Shown here in pieces: positions 28,461 to 37,089 of a stretch of 64,000 nucleotides of DNA (the first letter of the stretch is position 1; each line of letters opens with the position of its first letter). A program made the position numbers and the translations under genes. This DNA comes from Nocardioides panacis (lineage in GTDB: Bacteria > Actinomycetota > Actinomycetes > Propionibacteriales > Nocardioidaceae): contig NZ_CP077062.1 in assembly GCF_019039255.1 (NCBI RefSeq), positions 1,550,001 to 1,614,000 of the forward strand, read 5' to 3'. The notes beneath the pieces were generated by a model. That model saw nothing but the letters and a program-made list of their open reading frames with translations, ran no database searches and had not been told where the DNA came from.

Positions 28461-29093
28461 ATGCGACTGTTTGCTGCCATCGTTCCGCCCCGGCCGGTCC
28501 TCGACGAGGTCCGGGCCGTGGTCGACTCGGTCCGGCCCGCCTCGGAGCCGGCACCCAAGCGAGGCCTGTTCTCCCGAGGCGGGGGACGCGGCCCGGTCGT
28601 CGAGGACGAGACCAACGACGAGCTGACGCAGCCGCCGGTCGAGCTGATGTACCTGCCGCTGACCGGCTTCGGCAACGTCACCCTCGGCGACTCGGTGCAT
28701 CTCGCCAAGGCGCTGCGCAACGAGGCCCTCACCTGGGCCCCCGCGACCCTGCACGTCGCCGGCGGCACCGCCCTGGAGTTCAAGGGCGACGAGTCGGTGT
28801 GGGCCAAGCTCGACGGCGACATCGACGCCCTGAACACCATCGGCCGCGGGGTCCCGCAGGTCGTGCAGCGGCTCGGCTTCTTCGTGGACCGCCGCCAGTT
28901 CCGCCCGTGGCTCGAGGTGGGCACGATCACCGACACCACCACCGCGCCGTACCTGCAGGCCGTCGTGGACGCCCTGGAGGCCTTCCACGGCCGGTCGTGG
29001 GAGGTCGACGCGATCTCGCTGATGAAGGGGCTGCCCGACGAGGGGCCGGACGCCTTCGAGGAGCTCGAGCGGATGCCGCTCGCTCCTCGCTAG
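28461..29093 (+). CDS. 2H phosphoesterase (LigT/ThpR)-like protein without the HxTx motifs
   Basis: The 210-residue protein begins MRLFAAIVPPRPVLDEVRAVV, as ThpR/2'-5' RNA ligase-like proteins do, and its order of strands and helices fits the fold. The two catalytic HxTx tetrapeptides are missing: where the first should be is LMYLPLTGFGNV, and where the second should be is FRPWLEVGTI. A charged insertion (about residues 30-55) is also atypical. It may bind nucleotides or RNA without cleaving it. It overlaps the stop of the GGDEF-EAL gene by 4 bp on the other strand. Function unknown. Confidence 0.75.
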   Translation: MRLFAAIVPPRPVLDEVRAVVDSVRPASEPAPKRGLFSRGGGRGPVVEDETNDELTQPPVELMYLPLTGFGNVTLGDSVHLAKALRNEALTWAPATLHVAGGTALEFKGDESVWAKLDGDIDALNTIGRGVPQVVQRLGFFVDRRQFRPWLEVGTITDTTTAPYLQAVVDALEAFHGRSWEVDAISLMKGLPDEGPDAFEELERMPLAPR

Positions 29094-31447
29094 ACCGACG
29101 GGGAGACGCGGGCCGGGTCGCGCTGCGGGATCGCCGGCAGCGCGCGGTTCTCGGCGATCACCTTGACCAGCTGGTCCAGCGGCATCGGCCGGTGCATGAG
29201 GTAGCCCTGGGCGAACGGCGCGTGCACGTGGTCGCGCAGGTGGTCGAGCTGGCTGGCCCGCTCGATGCCCTCGACGACCACGTCGAGCCCGAGTGCCTGG
29301 CCCATCATCGTGATCGAGCACAGCAGGGCGCACGAGCGCTCGTCGCGGTCGATGCTCTCCGAGAACGACAGGTCGGTCTTGATGATCCGCACCGGCATGT
29401 CCTGCAGGTAGCCGATCGAGGAGAAGCCGACCCCGAAGTCGTCGATCGCGAACGGCACGCCGCGGTCGGCCAGCGTGGACATCGCGCTCATCGACGCCGG
29501 ATCGGTGCCGATGCCGTCGCGCTCGGTGATCTCCAGGACGAGGGTCGCGCCGTCCATCTTGGCCATCGCCCGCTCGACCTTGGTCACGAAGTCCGGCTCC
29601 CGCAGCTGCTTGGCGGAGATGTTCACGCTGACGTTGAAGTCGCCGCCCGCGGCCCGGGAGATCACCGCGGCGTCACGGGCGGCCTGGTCGAGCACCACGT
29701 CGCCGAGGGCGACCACCAGACCGGTCTCCTCCGCGACCCGGATGAACACGTCCGGGGGTACGTCGACCCCGTTGGACTTCCAGCGCGCCAGCGCCTCGAC
29801 GCCGGTGATGTAGCCGGTGGAGGCACGCACGACGGGCTGGTAGACGAGCGTGAGGTCGCCGGCGGCCACGGAGGCTCGCAGGGACTCCACGAGCTCGAGG
29901 CGCTGGAGGCGCGAGCGGCCGATGGCCCGCTCGTACTCCACCCACTGGTTCTTGCCGCGCGCCTTGGCCTCATACATCGCCAGGTCGGCGTTGCGCAGCA
30001 TGCTCTCGGCGGTCTCGCTGCTGTCGCCGAACGCCACCCCGATGCTCGCGGACAGCGCCAGCTGGTGGCCGGCGACGTGCGCGCCCCGGCTGAGCGAGGT
30101 GAGGATCCGGTCGCAGGCGGTGCTGACCTCGGGCGGGTTCACGTCCTCGAGGAGCAGCGCGAACTCGTCGCCGCCGAGCCGGGCCACGGTGTCGCTCTGC
30201 CGCACGCACTCCCGCAGCCGCTGGGCGACGTCGATCAGCACCGCGTCCCCGGCCGCGTGGCCGAACCGGTCGTTGACCGGCTTGAAGCCGTCGAGGTCGA
30301 CGAACAGCAGCGCGATCCGGTTGCCGCGCCGGCGCGACATCTGCAGCGCGTGCTCGACCCGGTCGAGGAGCAGCCCGCGGTTGGGCAGGTTCGTGAGCAG
30401 GTCGTGACGGGCCAGGTGGGTCATGTCCTCGGTCAGCCGGAGCCGGGCGAAGGCGTCGGAGGAGACCGCCACCATCGCCTCGAGGGCCTGCTGGTCGGCG
30501 GTGGTCGTGGACCGGGCACGGTGCTGGCCGGGCGCCACGATCCAGCTGTCCCGCTGGCCGTCGCGCAGCTGGGCGCCGATCTCGTGGGCGCCGGGCGGGG
30601 TGGACCGGACCTCGACCTGCCCGATCCGCAGCAGCCGGCGGGCGTCGTCGGTGAGCGCGTCGACGACCTGGCGGGTGTCGGACAGCGTCTGGGCCCGGAC
30701 GGCCGCGTCGAACAGCACGCTGAGCCGCCGGGCGTTCTCCCGGCCGCGGTTGACCGCGCGGGTGGCGACGAGCAGCGTCACGAGCGGGACGGCGAGCAGC
30801 AGCAGGGTGTAGAGCTCCAGGTGGCGGGCGACCACGGCGCCGAGGTAGCCCAGCGAGTCGAACGGCACGAAGCAGGCGATCGCGAAGAGCGTGCCGCGCT
30901 GCACCAGGTGCCCGCGCACCGGGGTGTCGGTCTCGATGGCGACCGAGACCGCGGACGTGAGGTAGTCGGTGGCGAAGTAGCAGGCTGCGGCCAGCGCGAC
31001 GGCGACCAGCTCCCGGAAGGTGTCCTCGCCCTGGGGGCCGCGGACCTGGAAGACGACCGCGGCGGCGACCCCGCCGCCGAGGAACCCGACGCCGAGGTTG
31101 AAGAGCTTGACGGCCTGCCGCTTGTCGGTGGTCATCTGGGTGACCAGCACGCCGAGCGCCCAGATCACGACCGCCTCGTAGGGGCTCTTCAGGGTGCAGA
31201 GCAGGAACATCAGCACGCTGGAGTCGAAGCCGACCTCGATGCCGCCCTCGCCGCTGTCGAGCACCATCGGGAACTTCGCGATGATCACGATCAGCGGGAT
31301 GCAGACGAGCGCCAGCGCGTTCATCTGGACGCCGTCCTGGACCAGCCGGACCGTCGACCAGACGACCACGAACACCCCCGAGAGGAGGACGCCGAGGTCG
31401 AACCAACGGCTGCGCGACGCGAACAGCGCAGCGAGCGGTCGAGCCAT
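29090..31447 (-). CDS. Membrane GGDEF-EAL protein (c-di-GMP synthesis and breakdown)
   Basis: The 785-residue protein has about six N-terminal membrane segments (residues 15-230) of an unknown sensory type, a helical/GAF-like linker (about 230-340), a GGDEF domain with the intact motif ARLGGDEFALLL and an EAL domain with intact motifs GVEALARW, VNISAKQL, LEITE, DDFGVGFSS and KTD. Both activities, cyclisation of GTP and hydrolysis of c-di-GMP, are therefore possible. ATG 31447 follows a GGAGGT ribosome site. It is the only c-di-GMP enzyme with intact motifs here; the polysaccharide synthase at 37086 carries a degenerate GGDEF. Confidence 0.93.
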   Translation of the reverse strand: MARPLAALFASRSRWFDLGVLLSGVFVVVWSTVRLVQDGVQMNALALVCIPLIVIIAKFPMVLDSGEGGIEVGFDSSVLMFLLCTLKSPYEAVVIWALGVLVTQMTTDKRQAVKLFNLGVGFLGGGVAAAVVFQVRGPQGEDTFRELVAVALAAACYFATDYLTSAVSVAIETDTPVRGHLVQRGTLFAIACFVPFDSLGYLGAVVARHLELYTLLLLAVPLVTLLVATRAVNRGRENARRLSVLFDAAVRAQTLSDTRQVVDALTDDARRLLRIGQVEVRSTPPGAHEIGAQLRDGQRDSWIVAPGQHRARSTTTADQQALEAMVAVSSDAFARLRLTEDMTHLARHDLLTNLPNRGLLLDRVEHALQMSRRRGNRIALLFVDLDGFKPVNDRFGHAAGDAVLIDVAQRLRECVRQSDTVARLGGDEFALLLEDVNPPEVSTACDRILTSLSRGAHVAGHQLALSASIGVAFGDSSETAESMLRNADLAMYEAKARGKNQWVEYERAIGRSRLQRLELVESLRASVAAGDLTLVYQPVVRASTGYITGVEALARWKSNGVDVPPDVFIRVAEETGLVVALGDVVLDQAARDAAVISRAAGGDFNVSVNISAKQLREPDFVTKVERAMAKMDGATLVLEITERDGIGTDPASMSAMSTLADRGVPFAIDDFGVGFSSIGYLQDMPVRIIKTDLSFSESIDRDERSCALLCSITMMGQALGLDVVVEGIERASQLDHLRDHVHAPFAQGYLMHRPMPLDQLVKVIAENRALPAIPQRDPARVSPSV

Positions 31448-31515
31448 GTGACCTCCGGTTCGGGGTGGGCGAGCACCAGTATCCGGCAAGGAGGCGGCTC
31501 GTTTGTGGTTTTCGG

Positions 31516-31725
31516 TCAGCCCGCGTCGACGGGGCCCGACGGGTCCAGCGGTTCGACGTCGCGCAGGAACCCGCGCGCGCCGAGGAAGTCCCCGAGGGAC
31601 GTCCGGTGCTCGTCGCAGGCCAGCCACGACTTGCGACGGTCGGGGGTGTGCAGCTTGGGGTTGTTCCAGAGGAGCGACCAGACCGCGGGCGCCTGGCACC
31701 CCTTGGCCGAGCAGATGGGGGACAT
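31516..31725 (-). CDS. Small actinobacterial cysteine/histidine protein
   Basis: The 69-residue protein has CSAKGC near the N-terminus and CDEH further on (about residues 5-10 and 37-40), which could bind one zinc. The core WNNPKLHTPDRRKSWLACDEH is familiar from a conserved actinobacterial family, sometimes labelled acetone carboxylase without good reason. ATG 31725 is leaderless (TAGCGT 7 nt upstream). It sits alone between the GGDEF-EAL gene and a terminator. Function unknown. Confidence 0.75.
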   Translation of the reverse strand: MSPICSAKGCQAPAVWSLLWNNPKLHTPDRRKSWLACDEHRTSLGDFLGARGFLRDVEPLDPSGPVDAG

Positions 31726-31778
31726 GGGTCCCACGCTAGCCACCGGCCGTTCGCCCGCCGGGCACCGGGAGAAAGTGC

Positions 31779-31814
31779 GACGCCGGACGACCACGGGGGG
31801 AGTCGTCCGGCGTC
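31779..31814. terminator. Strong GC hairpin, probable terminator
   Basis: GACGCCGGACGAC (31779-31791) and GTCGTCCGGCGTC (31802-31814) form a perfect 13-bp stem with a 10-nt loop. It lies in the gap between two leftward genes and could end the transcript of the DUF3099 gene at 31925-32224. There is no clear U tract, as is usual in actinobacteria. Confidence 0.65.
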
Positions 31815-31924
31815 ACGTAGAGCAGCGAACTCAGACGGGGGAGACTGAGCTCGCTGCGAGAAGGATTGTTGCACGCAGCAGACGCCGAATCCAACGAGGT
31901 GTCAGATACGCGCCGGAGCAGTTT

Positions 31925-32224
31925 CTACGTGTCTGGACCACTTTCGAGCGCGCGGCGCTCGGGGTCGGGGTCGAAGTACTCCGGGCCGCCCGGGTCCGGT
32001 GACACCCCGGCGTTGGCGAGCACCACCGCGACGTACGGGAGCAGGAACGAGCCGGCGATGAAGATCCACATGAACCAGTGGCCGATGCTGACGATCGCCA
32101 GCACGAAGCACAGCGTCCTGATCCCCATCGAGATGAGGTACCGACGCTGCCGGATCGCGATGTCGGCGTGGTGACTGCGGGTCGCGGTGGTGATCCGGAC
32201 GGCCTCCGGCTCTCTGCGGGCCAT
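31925..32224 (-). CDS. DUF3099-family small membrane protein
   Basis: The 99-residue protein has two membrane segments (LISMGIRTLCFVLAIVSI and MWIFIAGSFLLPYVAVVLA, about residues 30-75) and an acidic C-terminal tail ending in DPDPERRALESG. The N-terminus ARREPEAVRITTATRSHHADI and layout match the DUF3099 family of actinobacteria. ATG 32224 is leaderless (TACGGT 6 nt upstream on the minus strand). Function is not known. Confidence 0.8.
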   Translation of the reverse strand: MARREPEAVRITTATRSHHADIAIRQRRYLISMGIRTLCFVLAIVSIGHWFMWIFIAGSFLLPYVAVVLANAGVSPDPGGPEYFDPDPERRALESGPDT

Positions 32225-32333
32225 GCCCCCACCGTACGTCGACCCCGGGCACGGACCTACGGCGTGCGCTCTACGATCGGGCCAACCCGCCTCGTGCGGC
32301 CCGTCCCGACCCAGCCCGACCGATGGAGGACCC

Positions 32334-32546
32334 ATGTCCAACCGTGTCTACCGCGTCACCGAGATCGTCGGCACCTCGCCCGACGGCATCGACCAGGCCA
32401 TCCGCAACGGCATCGAGCGGGCCTCCCAGACCCTGCGGCACCTCGACTGGTTCGAGGTCACCCAGGTCCGGGGCCAGGTCAAGGACAACACCGTCGAGCA
32501 CTTCCAGGTCGGCCTCAAGCTCGGCTTCCGTCTCGAGGACGAGTGA
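32334..32546 (+). CDS. Dodecin (flavin-storing dodecamer)
   Basis: The 70-residue protein is a dodecin: YRVTEIVGTSPDGIDQAIRNGIERASQTLRHLDWFEVTQVRG. Twelve copies build a hollow sphere that stores or buffers flavins or CoA. The Trp in HLDWFEV (residue 39) corresponds to the residue that stacks on the flavin. The ATG follows GGAGGACCC, a good ribosome site. It is probably monocistronic. Confidence 0.93.
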   Translation: MSNRVYRVTEIVGTSPDGIDQAIRNGIERASQTLRHLDWFEVTQVRGQVKDNTVEHFQVGLKLGFRLEDE

Positions 32547-32584
32547 TTCCGCATACCGCCCGGTAGCCGATAGCGTCTCGACGC

Positions 32585-33289
32585 ATGAGCAGATCGGTAC
32601 TCGTCACCGGGGGAAACCGGGGCATCGGCCAGGCCATCGCGGCGGCGTTCGTCGCCAACGGGGACCAGGTGGCCATCACCTACCGCAGCGGCGAGCCGCC
32701 CGAGGGCGTGCTGGCGGTGCGCTGCGACGTCACCGACGCCGCCTCGGTCGAGGCGGCGTTCACCGAGATCGAGGCCGCGCACGGCCCGGTCGAGGTGCTG
32801 GTCGCGAACGCCGGCATCACCGCGGACACGCTGGTGCTCCGGATGAGCGAGGACGACTGGTCCCGCGTCATCGACACCAACCTCACCGGCTCCTTCCGGG
32901 TGGCCAAGCGGGCCACCAAGGGCATGCTCCGGATGCGCCGCGGCCGGCTGATCTTCATCTCCTCGGTCGTCGGGCTGCTCGGGTCCGCCGGCCAGGTCAA
33001 CTACGCGGCGAGCAAGGCCGGGCTGGTCGGCATGGCCCGCTCGCTGGCCCGCGAGCTCGGCAGCCGGTCCATCACCGCCAACGTGGTGGCCCCCGGGTTC
33101 GTCGAGACCGAGATGACCGCCGTGCTGCCCGAGGAGACCCAGGCGCGGTACAAGGAGCAGATCCCGCTCGGCCGCTACGCCAGCACCGAGGAGGTCGCCG
33201 CCGTCGTGCAGTGGCTCGCCTCGGACGGCGCGGCCTACGTCACCGGGGCGGTCATCCCCGTCGACGGTGGCCTGGGCATGGGGCACTGA
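32585..33289 (+). CDS. fabG: 3-oxoacyl-ACP reductase FabG (MabA type)
   Basis: NADPH-dependent ketoreductase of fatty acid elongation. The 234-residue SDR has GGNRGIGQA (cofactor), NAGI, the catalytic Ser-Tyr-Lys in SSVVGLLGSAGQVNYAASKAG and the C-terminal VTGAVIPVDGGLGMGH. The lack of an N-terminal insertion and the pairing with an InhA-type enoyl reductase 56 bp downstream match mycobacterial fabG1-inhA. A TAGCGT element at 32571 is 8 nt before the ATG. Confidence 0.94.
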   Translation: MSRSVLVTGGNRGIGQAIAAAFVANGDQVAITYRSGEPPEGVLAVRCDVTDAASVEAAFTEIEAAHGPVEVLVANAGITADTLVLRMSEDDWSRVIDTNLTGSFRVAKRATKGMLRMRRGRLIFISSVVGLLGSAGQVNYAASKAGLVGMARSLARELGSRSITANVVAPGFVETEMTAVLPEETQARYKEQIPLGRYASTEEVAAVVQWLASDGAAYVTGAVIPVDGGLGMGH

Positions 33290-33345
33290 GCAGGTCCCGG
33301 CAGATCCCGCACGCGACGCACACCAACCAGAAGGAGCACGACGGC

Positions 33346-34116
33346 ATGGGCATTCTCGAGGGCAAGCGGATCCTGGTCGCAGGCGTCACCCTGGACACCT
33401 CCATCGGCTTCGCCACCGCGAAGGTCGCGCAGGAGCAGGGGGCGACGGTGCTGATCTCGAACTTCGGCCGGGCCCTCGGCATCACCAAGCGGATCGCCAA
33501 GCGGCTGCCGACGGAGCCGCCGGTGCTCGACCTCGACGTGACCAACGAGGAGCAGCTCGCCGGGCTCGCGGACGCCGTCCGTGAGCACGTCGACGGCCTC
33601 GACGGCGTCGTGCACTCCATCGCCTACGGCAACCCGGCGACGATCCTGGGCGGCAAGTTCCTCGAGGGGCCGTGGGAGGACGTGGCGCAGGCGGTGCAGG
33701 TCTCGGCGTACTCCCTCAAGTCGCTGACCACGGCCTGCCTGCCGCTGATGGGGCCCGGCGGGAGCGTGGTGGGGATGACCTTCGACGCCCAGGTCGCCTG
33801 GCCCGGCTACGACTGGATGGGCGTCGCCAAGGGCGCGCTCGAGTCGTGCAACCGCTACCTCGCCCGCGACCTCGGTCCGCTGGGCATCCGCTCGAACCTG
33901 GTCAGCGCCGGTGCGCTCAAGACGCTGGCGGCCAAGGCCATCCCGGGGTTCGAGAAGTTCGAGGACGAGTGGGAGGCGCGGGCCCCGCTCGGCTGGGACC
34001 CCGCCGACCTGGAGCCCACCGCCCGCTCCGTCGTCGCGCTGCTCAGCGACTTCTTCCCGAAGACCACGGGCGAGATCGTGCACGTGGACGGCGGCTACCA
34101 CGCCATGGGGGCGTGA
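33346..34116 (+). CDS. fabI: Enoyl-ACP reductase, InhA/FabI type
   Basis: NADH-dependent enoyl-ACP reductase, the last step in each elongation round and the class of enzyme inhibited by isoniazid adducts and triclosan. The 256-residue protein has the cofactor region GVTLDTSIGFATAKVAQEQGA and the catalytic YDWMGVAKGAL (Tyr-x6-Lys), very close to InhA of mycobacteria. ATG 33346 follows AAGGAG. It forms an operon with fabG. The next gene, a Mur ligase relative, probably has its own leaderless promoter. Confidence 0.94.
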   Translation: MGILEGKRILVAGVTLDTSIGFATAKVAQEQGATVLISNFGRALGITKRIAKRLPTEPPVLDLDVTNEEQLAGLADAVREHVDGLDGVVHSIAYGNPATILGGKFLEGPWEDVAQAVQVSAYSLKSLTTACLPLMGPGGSVVGMTFDAQVAWPGYDWMGVAKGALESCNRYLARDLGPLGIRSNLVSAGALKTLAAKAIPGFEKFEDEWEARAPLGWDPADLEPTARSVVALLSDFFPKTTGEIVHVDGGYHAMGA

Positions 34117-34136
34117 GGGGCGCGCACCGGCCCCGG

Positions 34137-34142
34137 TAGCGT
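34137..34142 (+). promoter_or_regulatory. Leaderless -10 of the Mur ligase gene
   Basis: TAGCGT ends 7 nt before GTG 34150. Confidence 0.45.
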
Positions 34143-34149
34143 CCGTGCG

Positions 34150-35845
34150 GTGACTTCCGCACTCGTCGAGCTCCGGGTCCTCGAAGGACCGAACCTCTAC
34201 TTCCCGCGCGCCGCGATCAAGCTGACCCTGGACCTCAGCGCGCTGATCGACGCGCAGGAGTGGGTGGCCATGCGCTTCGCCACCCGGATCGGCCTGCTGA
34301 AGGCCCGTCCGGGGGGCGCCGGGCAGCGGTTTCCGGCAGCGGTTCGCGGCCCGGGCGATCGAGCGCCTGGTGCGCCAGATCGCGGCGGAGGCGGGCACGA
34401 CGCGGCTCGCGCTGCGGGTCCGGCCGACCAACGACGTGCACCAGGTCGTGGTGGCGTTCCCGTGGCGCAACCGCACCCGCGCCCAGGCGCTCGGCCGGGC
34501 CGTCGCGGAGGTGCTCGACTCGCTGCTCAGCCCCGACCTCGAGGAGCTGGTCAGCCACGCCGCCGAGTCGGTGCGCGCGTCCGACCCCGGCCCCGGACCC
34601 ACCACGCTGCGGCCGCGGGTGCCGATCGTCGCGGTGACCGGCACCAACGGCAAGACCACGACCTCGCGGATGGTCGCGCACATCGCCCGCACGCACGGCC
34701 TGCACGTCGGCTGGTCGAGCACGGACGGCATCTACGTCGACGGCGAGCTCGTCGAGGCCGGCGACTACTCCGGTCCGTCCGGCGCCGGCCGGGTGCTGGC
34801 CCACAAGCAGGTCCAGCTCGCGGTCACCGAGACCGCGCGCGGCGGCATCCTGCTCAAGGGCATCGGGCTGACCCACAACGACGTCTCGGTGTTCACCAAC
34901 GTCTCCGCGGACCACCTCGGGCTGCACGGCATCGACACCCTGGACCAGCTCGCGGAGGTCAAGGGCGTCGTACCCCGGATCACCAAGGCCTCGGGCTGGG
35001 CGGTGCTCAACGGCGACGACCCCCGGGTCTACGCCACGCGCAGGTCGATCAAGGCCACGCCGTGGGTGTTCTCCCGCGACCCCGACTCGCCGGCGATCCG
35101 GGAGACGCTGTCCGAGGGCGGGCGCGCCACCACGGTGATCGACGGCTGGCTCTCGGTGCTCTACCCCGACAGCGACGCCGACCCGCTGGTGGAGGTCGTC
35201 GACATCCCGATGACGCTGGCCGGGCTGTCCCGGTTCAACGTCGAGAACGCCCTCGGTGCCGCCTCCGCGGCGCTGGCGGTCGGGCTGCCGCGCGCGGCCG
35301 TCGTCGAGGGGCTCACGTCGTTCCGCCCGGACCCCGCGCACAACCCGGGCCGGATGAACTTCTTCTCCCACGACGACGTGAGCGTGGTCATCGACCTCGC
35401 GCACAACGAGGCCGGCCTCGAGGCGCTGATCGAGATCATGAACGGCGTACGTCGACCGGGCTCACGGCTGCTGCTCGGCCTGGGCGCGGTGGGGGACCGG
35501 CAGGACGACCTCGTCGACCGGCTCGGGGAGATGGGCGCCCGCGACGCGGACGTCGTGGTGGTCGCGCACAAGGAGAAGTACCTGCGCGGCCGCACCACCG
35601 AGGAGCTCGACGCGCTGTTCCGGTCCGGCGCCGCGCGGGTGGGCGTCGAGGACGTCCCGGCGTACCCCACGGAGGTGGCTGGGCTGGCCGCCCTCGTCGC
35701 GCAGGCCGGTCCCGGGGACGTCGTCGCGCTGATGTGCCACGAGGACCGCCAGGGTGTCTACGACTGGCTGGCGGCCCACGGGTTCACGGTCGACGCCCCC
35801 GAGACGCTGCGCGACAAGGTGCGTGCGGCGGCGGCTCAGGCCTGA
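34150..35845 (+). CDS. Cyanophycin-synthetase-like Mur ligase without ATP-grasp domain (one-base shift at 34311-34323)
   Basis: After removal of one G near 34311-34323, the two frames give a 564-residue protein. Residues 1-160 resemble the N-terminal domain of cyanophycin synthetase (VLEGPNLYFPRAAIKLTLDL, compare CphA ETRVYRGANVWSYDKAIHL). From about residue 160 a Mur-ligase domain begins with AVTGTNGKTTTSRMVAHI and includes ARGGILLKG, ADHLGLHG, NGDDPRV and HNEAGLEAL. The ATP-grasp domain that lies between them in CphA (40927-43683 here) is absent. It should join an amino acid or peptide to an acid using ATP. Substrate unknown. Confidence 0.85.
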
Positions 35846-37089
35846 GGCCTGCCGACCAGGTCCGGGTAGTACTCCCGGGGACGACCGTCCCGGTCGCGCA
35901 GCATCCGGAGCTTGCTGGTCGGCTGCTCGATGACCCGGAAGCTGACCCAGCCCACGGCGACCGAGCCGGCCAGCACGATGGCCAGGGTGAGCGGCAGCGC
36001 CTGGTCGGCGCGACCGATCAGGCCCCAGTGCTGGAACAGCATCATCAGCGGCTCGTGCCACATGTAGGTGCTGTAGCTGATCAGGCCGAGCCAGGTGATC
36101 CCCCGCCAGGACAGCATCCTCGACCACAGCTGCCCGGGTGCGCCGAGCACGGTGCTGGCCATCAGCAGGAACCAGCCGACGGCGGCGAAGTCGTGGAACA
36201 CGACCTGCCCCCAGGTGCCCGGGTCGGACAGCAGGGCGCCGCCGAGCACGACGGCCACGCCGAGCCAGCGCACCAGTGCCGGGGCGGCACCGGAGAGCAG
36301 CGGCCGACCCTGGCGGGCGGCGGCGATCACGGCGAGCAGCATGCCGGCGCCGAAGGCGCCGAACCGGGCCTGCGGGCCGAAGTAGGCCGGCCAGTTGTCG
36401 AACGGGATGTCGAGGGCCAGGAAGGCCACCGAGTTCCAGACGAACGGCACGACGGTGAGCACGGCGGCCCCGGAAGCGAGCAGCTGCACCCGGCGGCGGC
36501 GGGAACCGAGGCGCGTGCAGGCGCGCACCGCGAGCGGCCCGAGCAGCACCAGGACGCCGTAGAAGATCACCTCGAGGCTCATCGACCAGGTCGGGCCCAC
36601 GGTGTAGAAGATCCGCTCCCGGTCGAAGACCTGGAGGAACAGCAGGTGCTCGACGAGGTCGAGCCAGTCGCCGGGCAGGGCGGGGTTGCGGATCGCCCAC
36701 ACCACGGTGACACCGATCCAGTAGAGCGGCAGGATCCGGACCGCCCGTCGGAACAGGAACTGGCGGGCGGGTCGCACCGGGGTGCGGTCCAGCGCCGCGC
36801 GGGCGTAGGACAGGGTCAGGAGGTACGACGACATCAGGAACAGGATGTCGACGGTCTCGAACCGCGCGAGCGCGCCCAGCACGGGGTTCAGCTCGCGGCC
36901 GCTCTGGGCGGCGTACTGGAAGACGTGGAAGACGACGATCGTCAGGCCCACGAGCCCGCGGTAGCCCTCGAGCTCGCGGGCGCGCCCGCGGCTGGGTGCG
37001 CCCTCGGGGGAACCGGAGCGGGGCCGGGTGCCGGCCTCGGAGTCGGTGGGGGTGACGTCGGCGGGACGGTCGGTGCTCAGCGTGGTCAT
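35836..37089 (-). CDS. Acyltransferase family 3 (OafA-like) membrane protein
   Basis: The 417-residue protein has about ten membrane segments and the family-3 acyltransferase signature: ELEGYRGLVGLTIVVFHV (about residues 38-55, with catalytic His), the later RFLFRRAVRILPLYW and the WSMSLEVIFYG motif. Such enzymes add acetyl or other acyl groups to polysaccharides or glycans on the cell surface. The ATG overlaps the stop of the GT2 fusion gene (ATGA), so the two are coupled, and it likely modifies the polymer made by that enzyme. The stop overlaps the Mur ligase gene tail to tail by 10 bp. Confidence 0.92.
   Translation of the reverse strand: MTTLSTDRPADVTPTDSEAGTRPRSGSPEGAPSRGRARELEGYRGLVGLTIVVFHVFQYAAQSGRELNPVLGALARFETVDILFLMSSYLLTLSYARAALDRTPVRPARQFLFRRAVRILPLYWIGVTVVWAIRNPALPGDWLDLVEHLLFLQVFDRERIFYTVGPTWSMSLEVIFYGVLVLLGPLAVRACTRLGSRRRRVQLLASGAAVLTVVPFVWNSVAFLALDIPFDNWPAYFGPQARFGAFGAGMLLAVIAAARQGRPLLSGAAPALVRWLGVAVVLGGALLSDPGTWGQVVFHDFAAVGWFLLMASTVLGAPGQLWSRMLSWRGITWLGLISYSTYMWHEPLMMLFQHWGLIGRADQALPLTLAIVLAGSVAVGWVSFRVIEQPTSKLRMLRDRDGRPREYYPDLVGRPQA

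Noticed and set aside
28799-32002. Open frame of 1067 codons on the plus strand opposite the GGDEF-EAL gene
   Set aside because: High GC makes long antisense frames. It has no recognised domain, and the minus-strand gene has full catalytic motifs.
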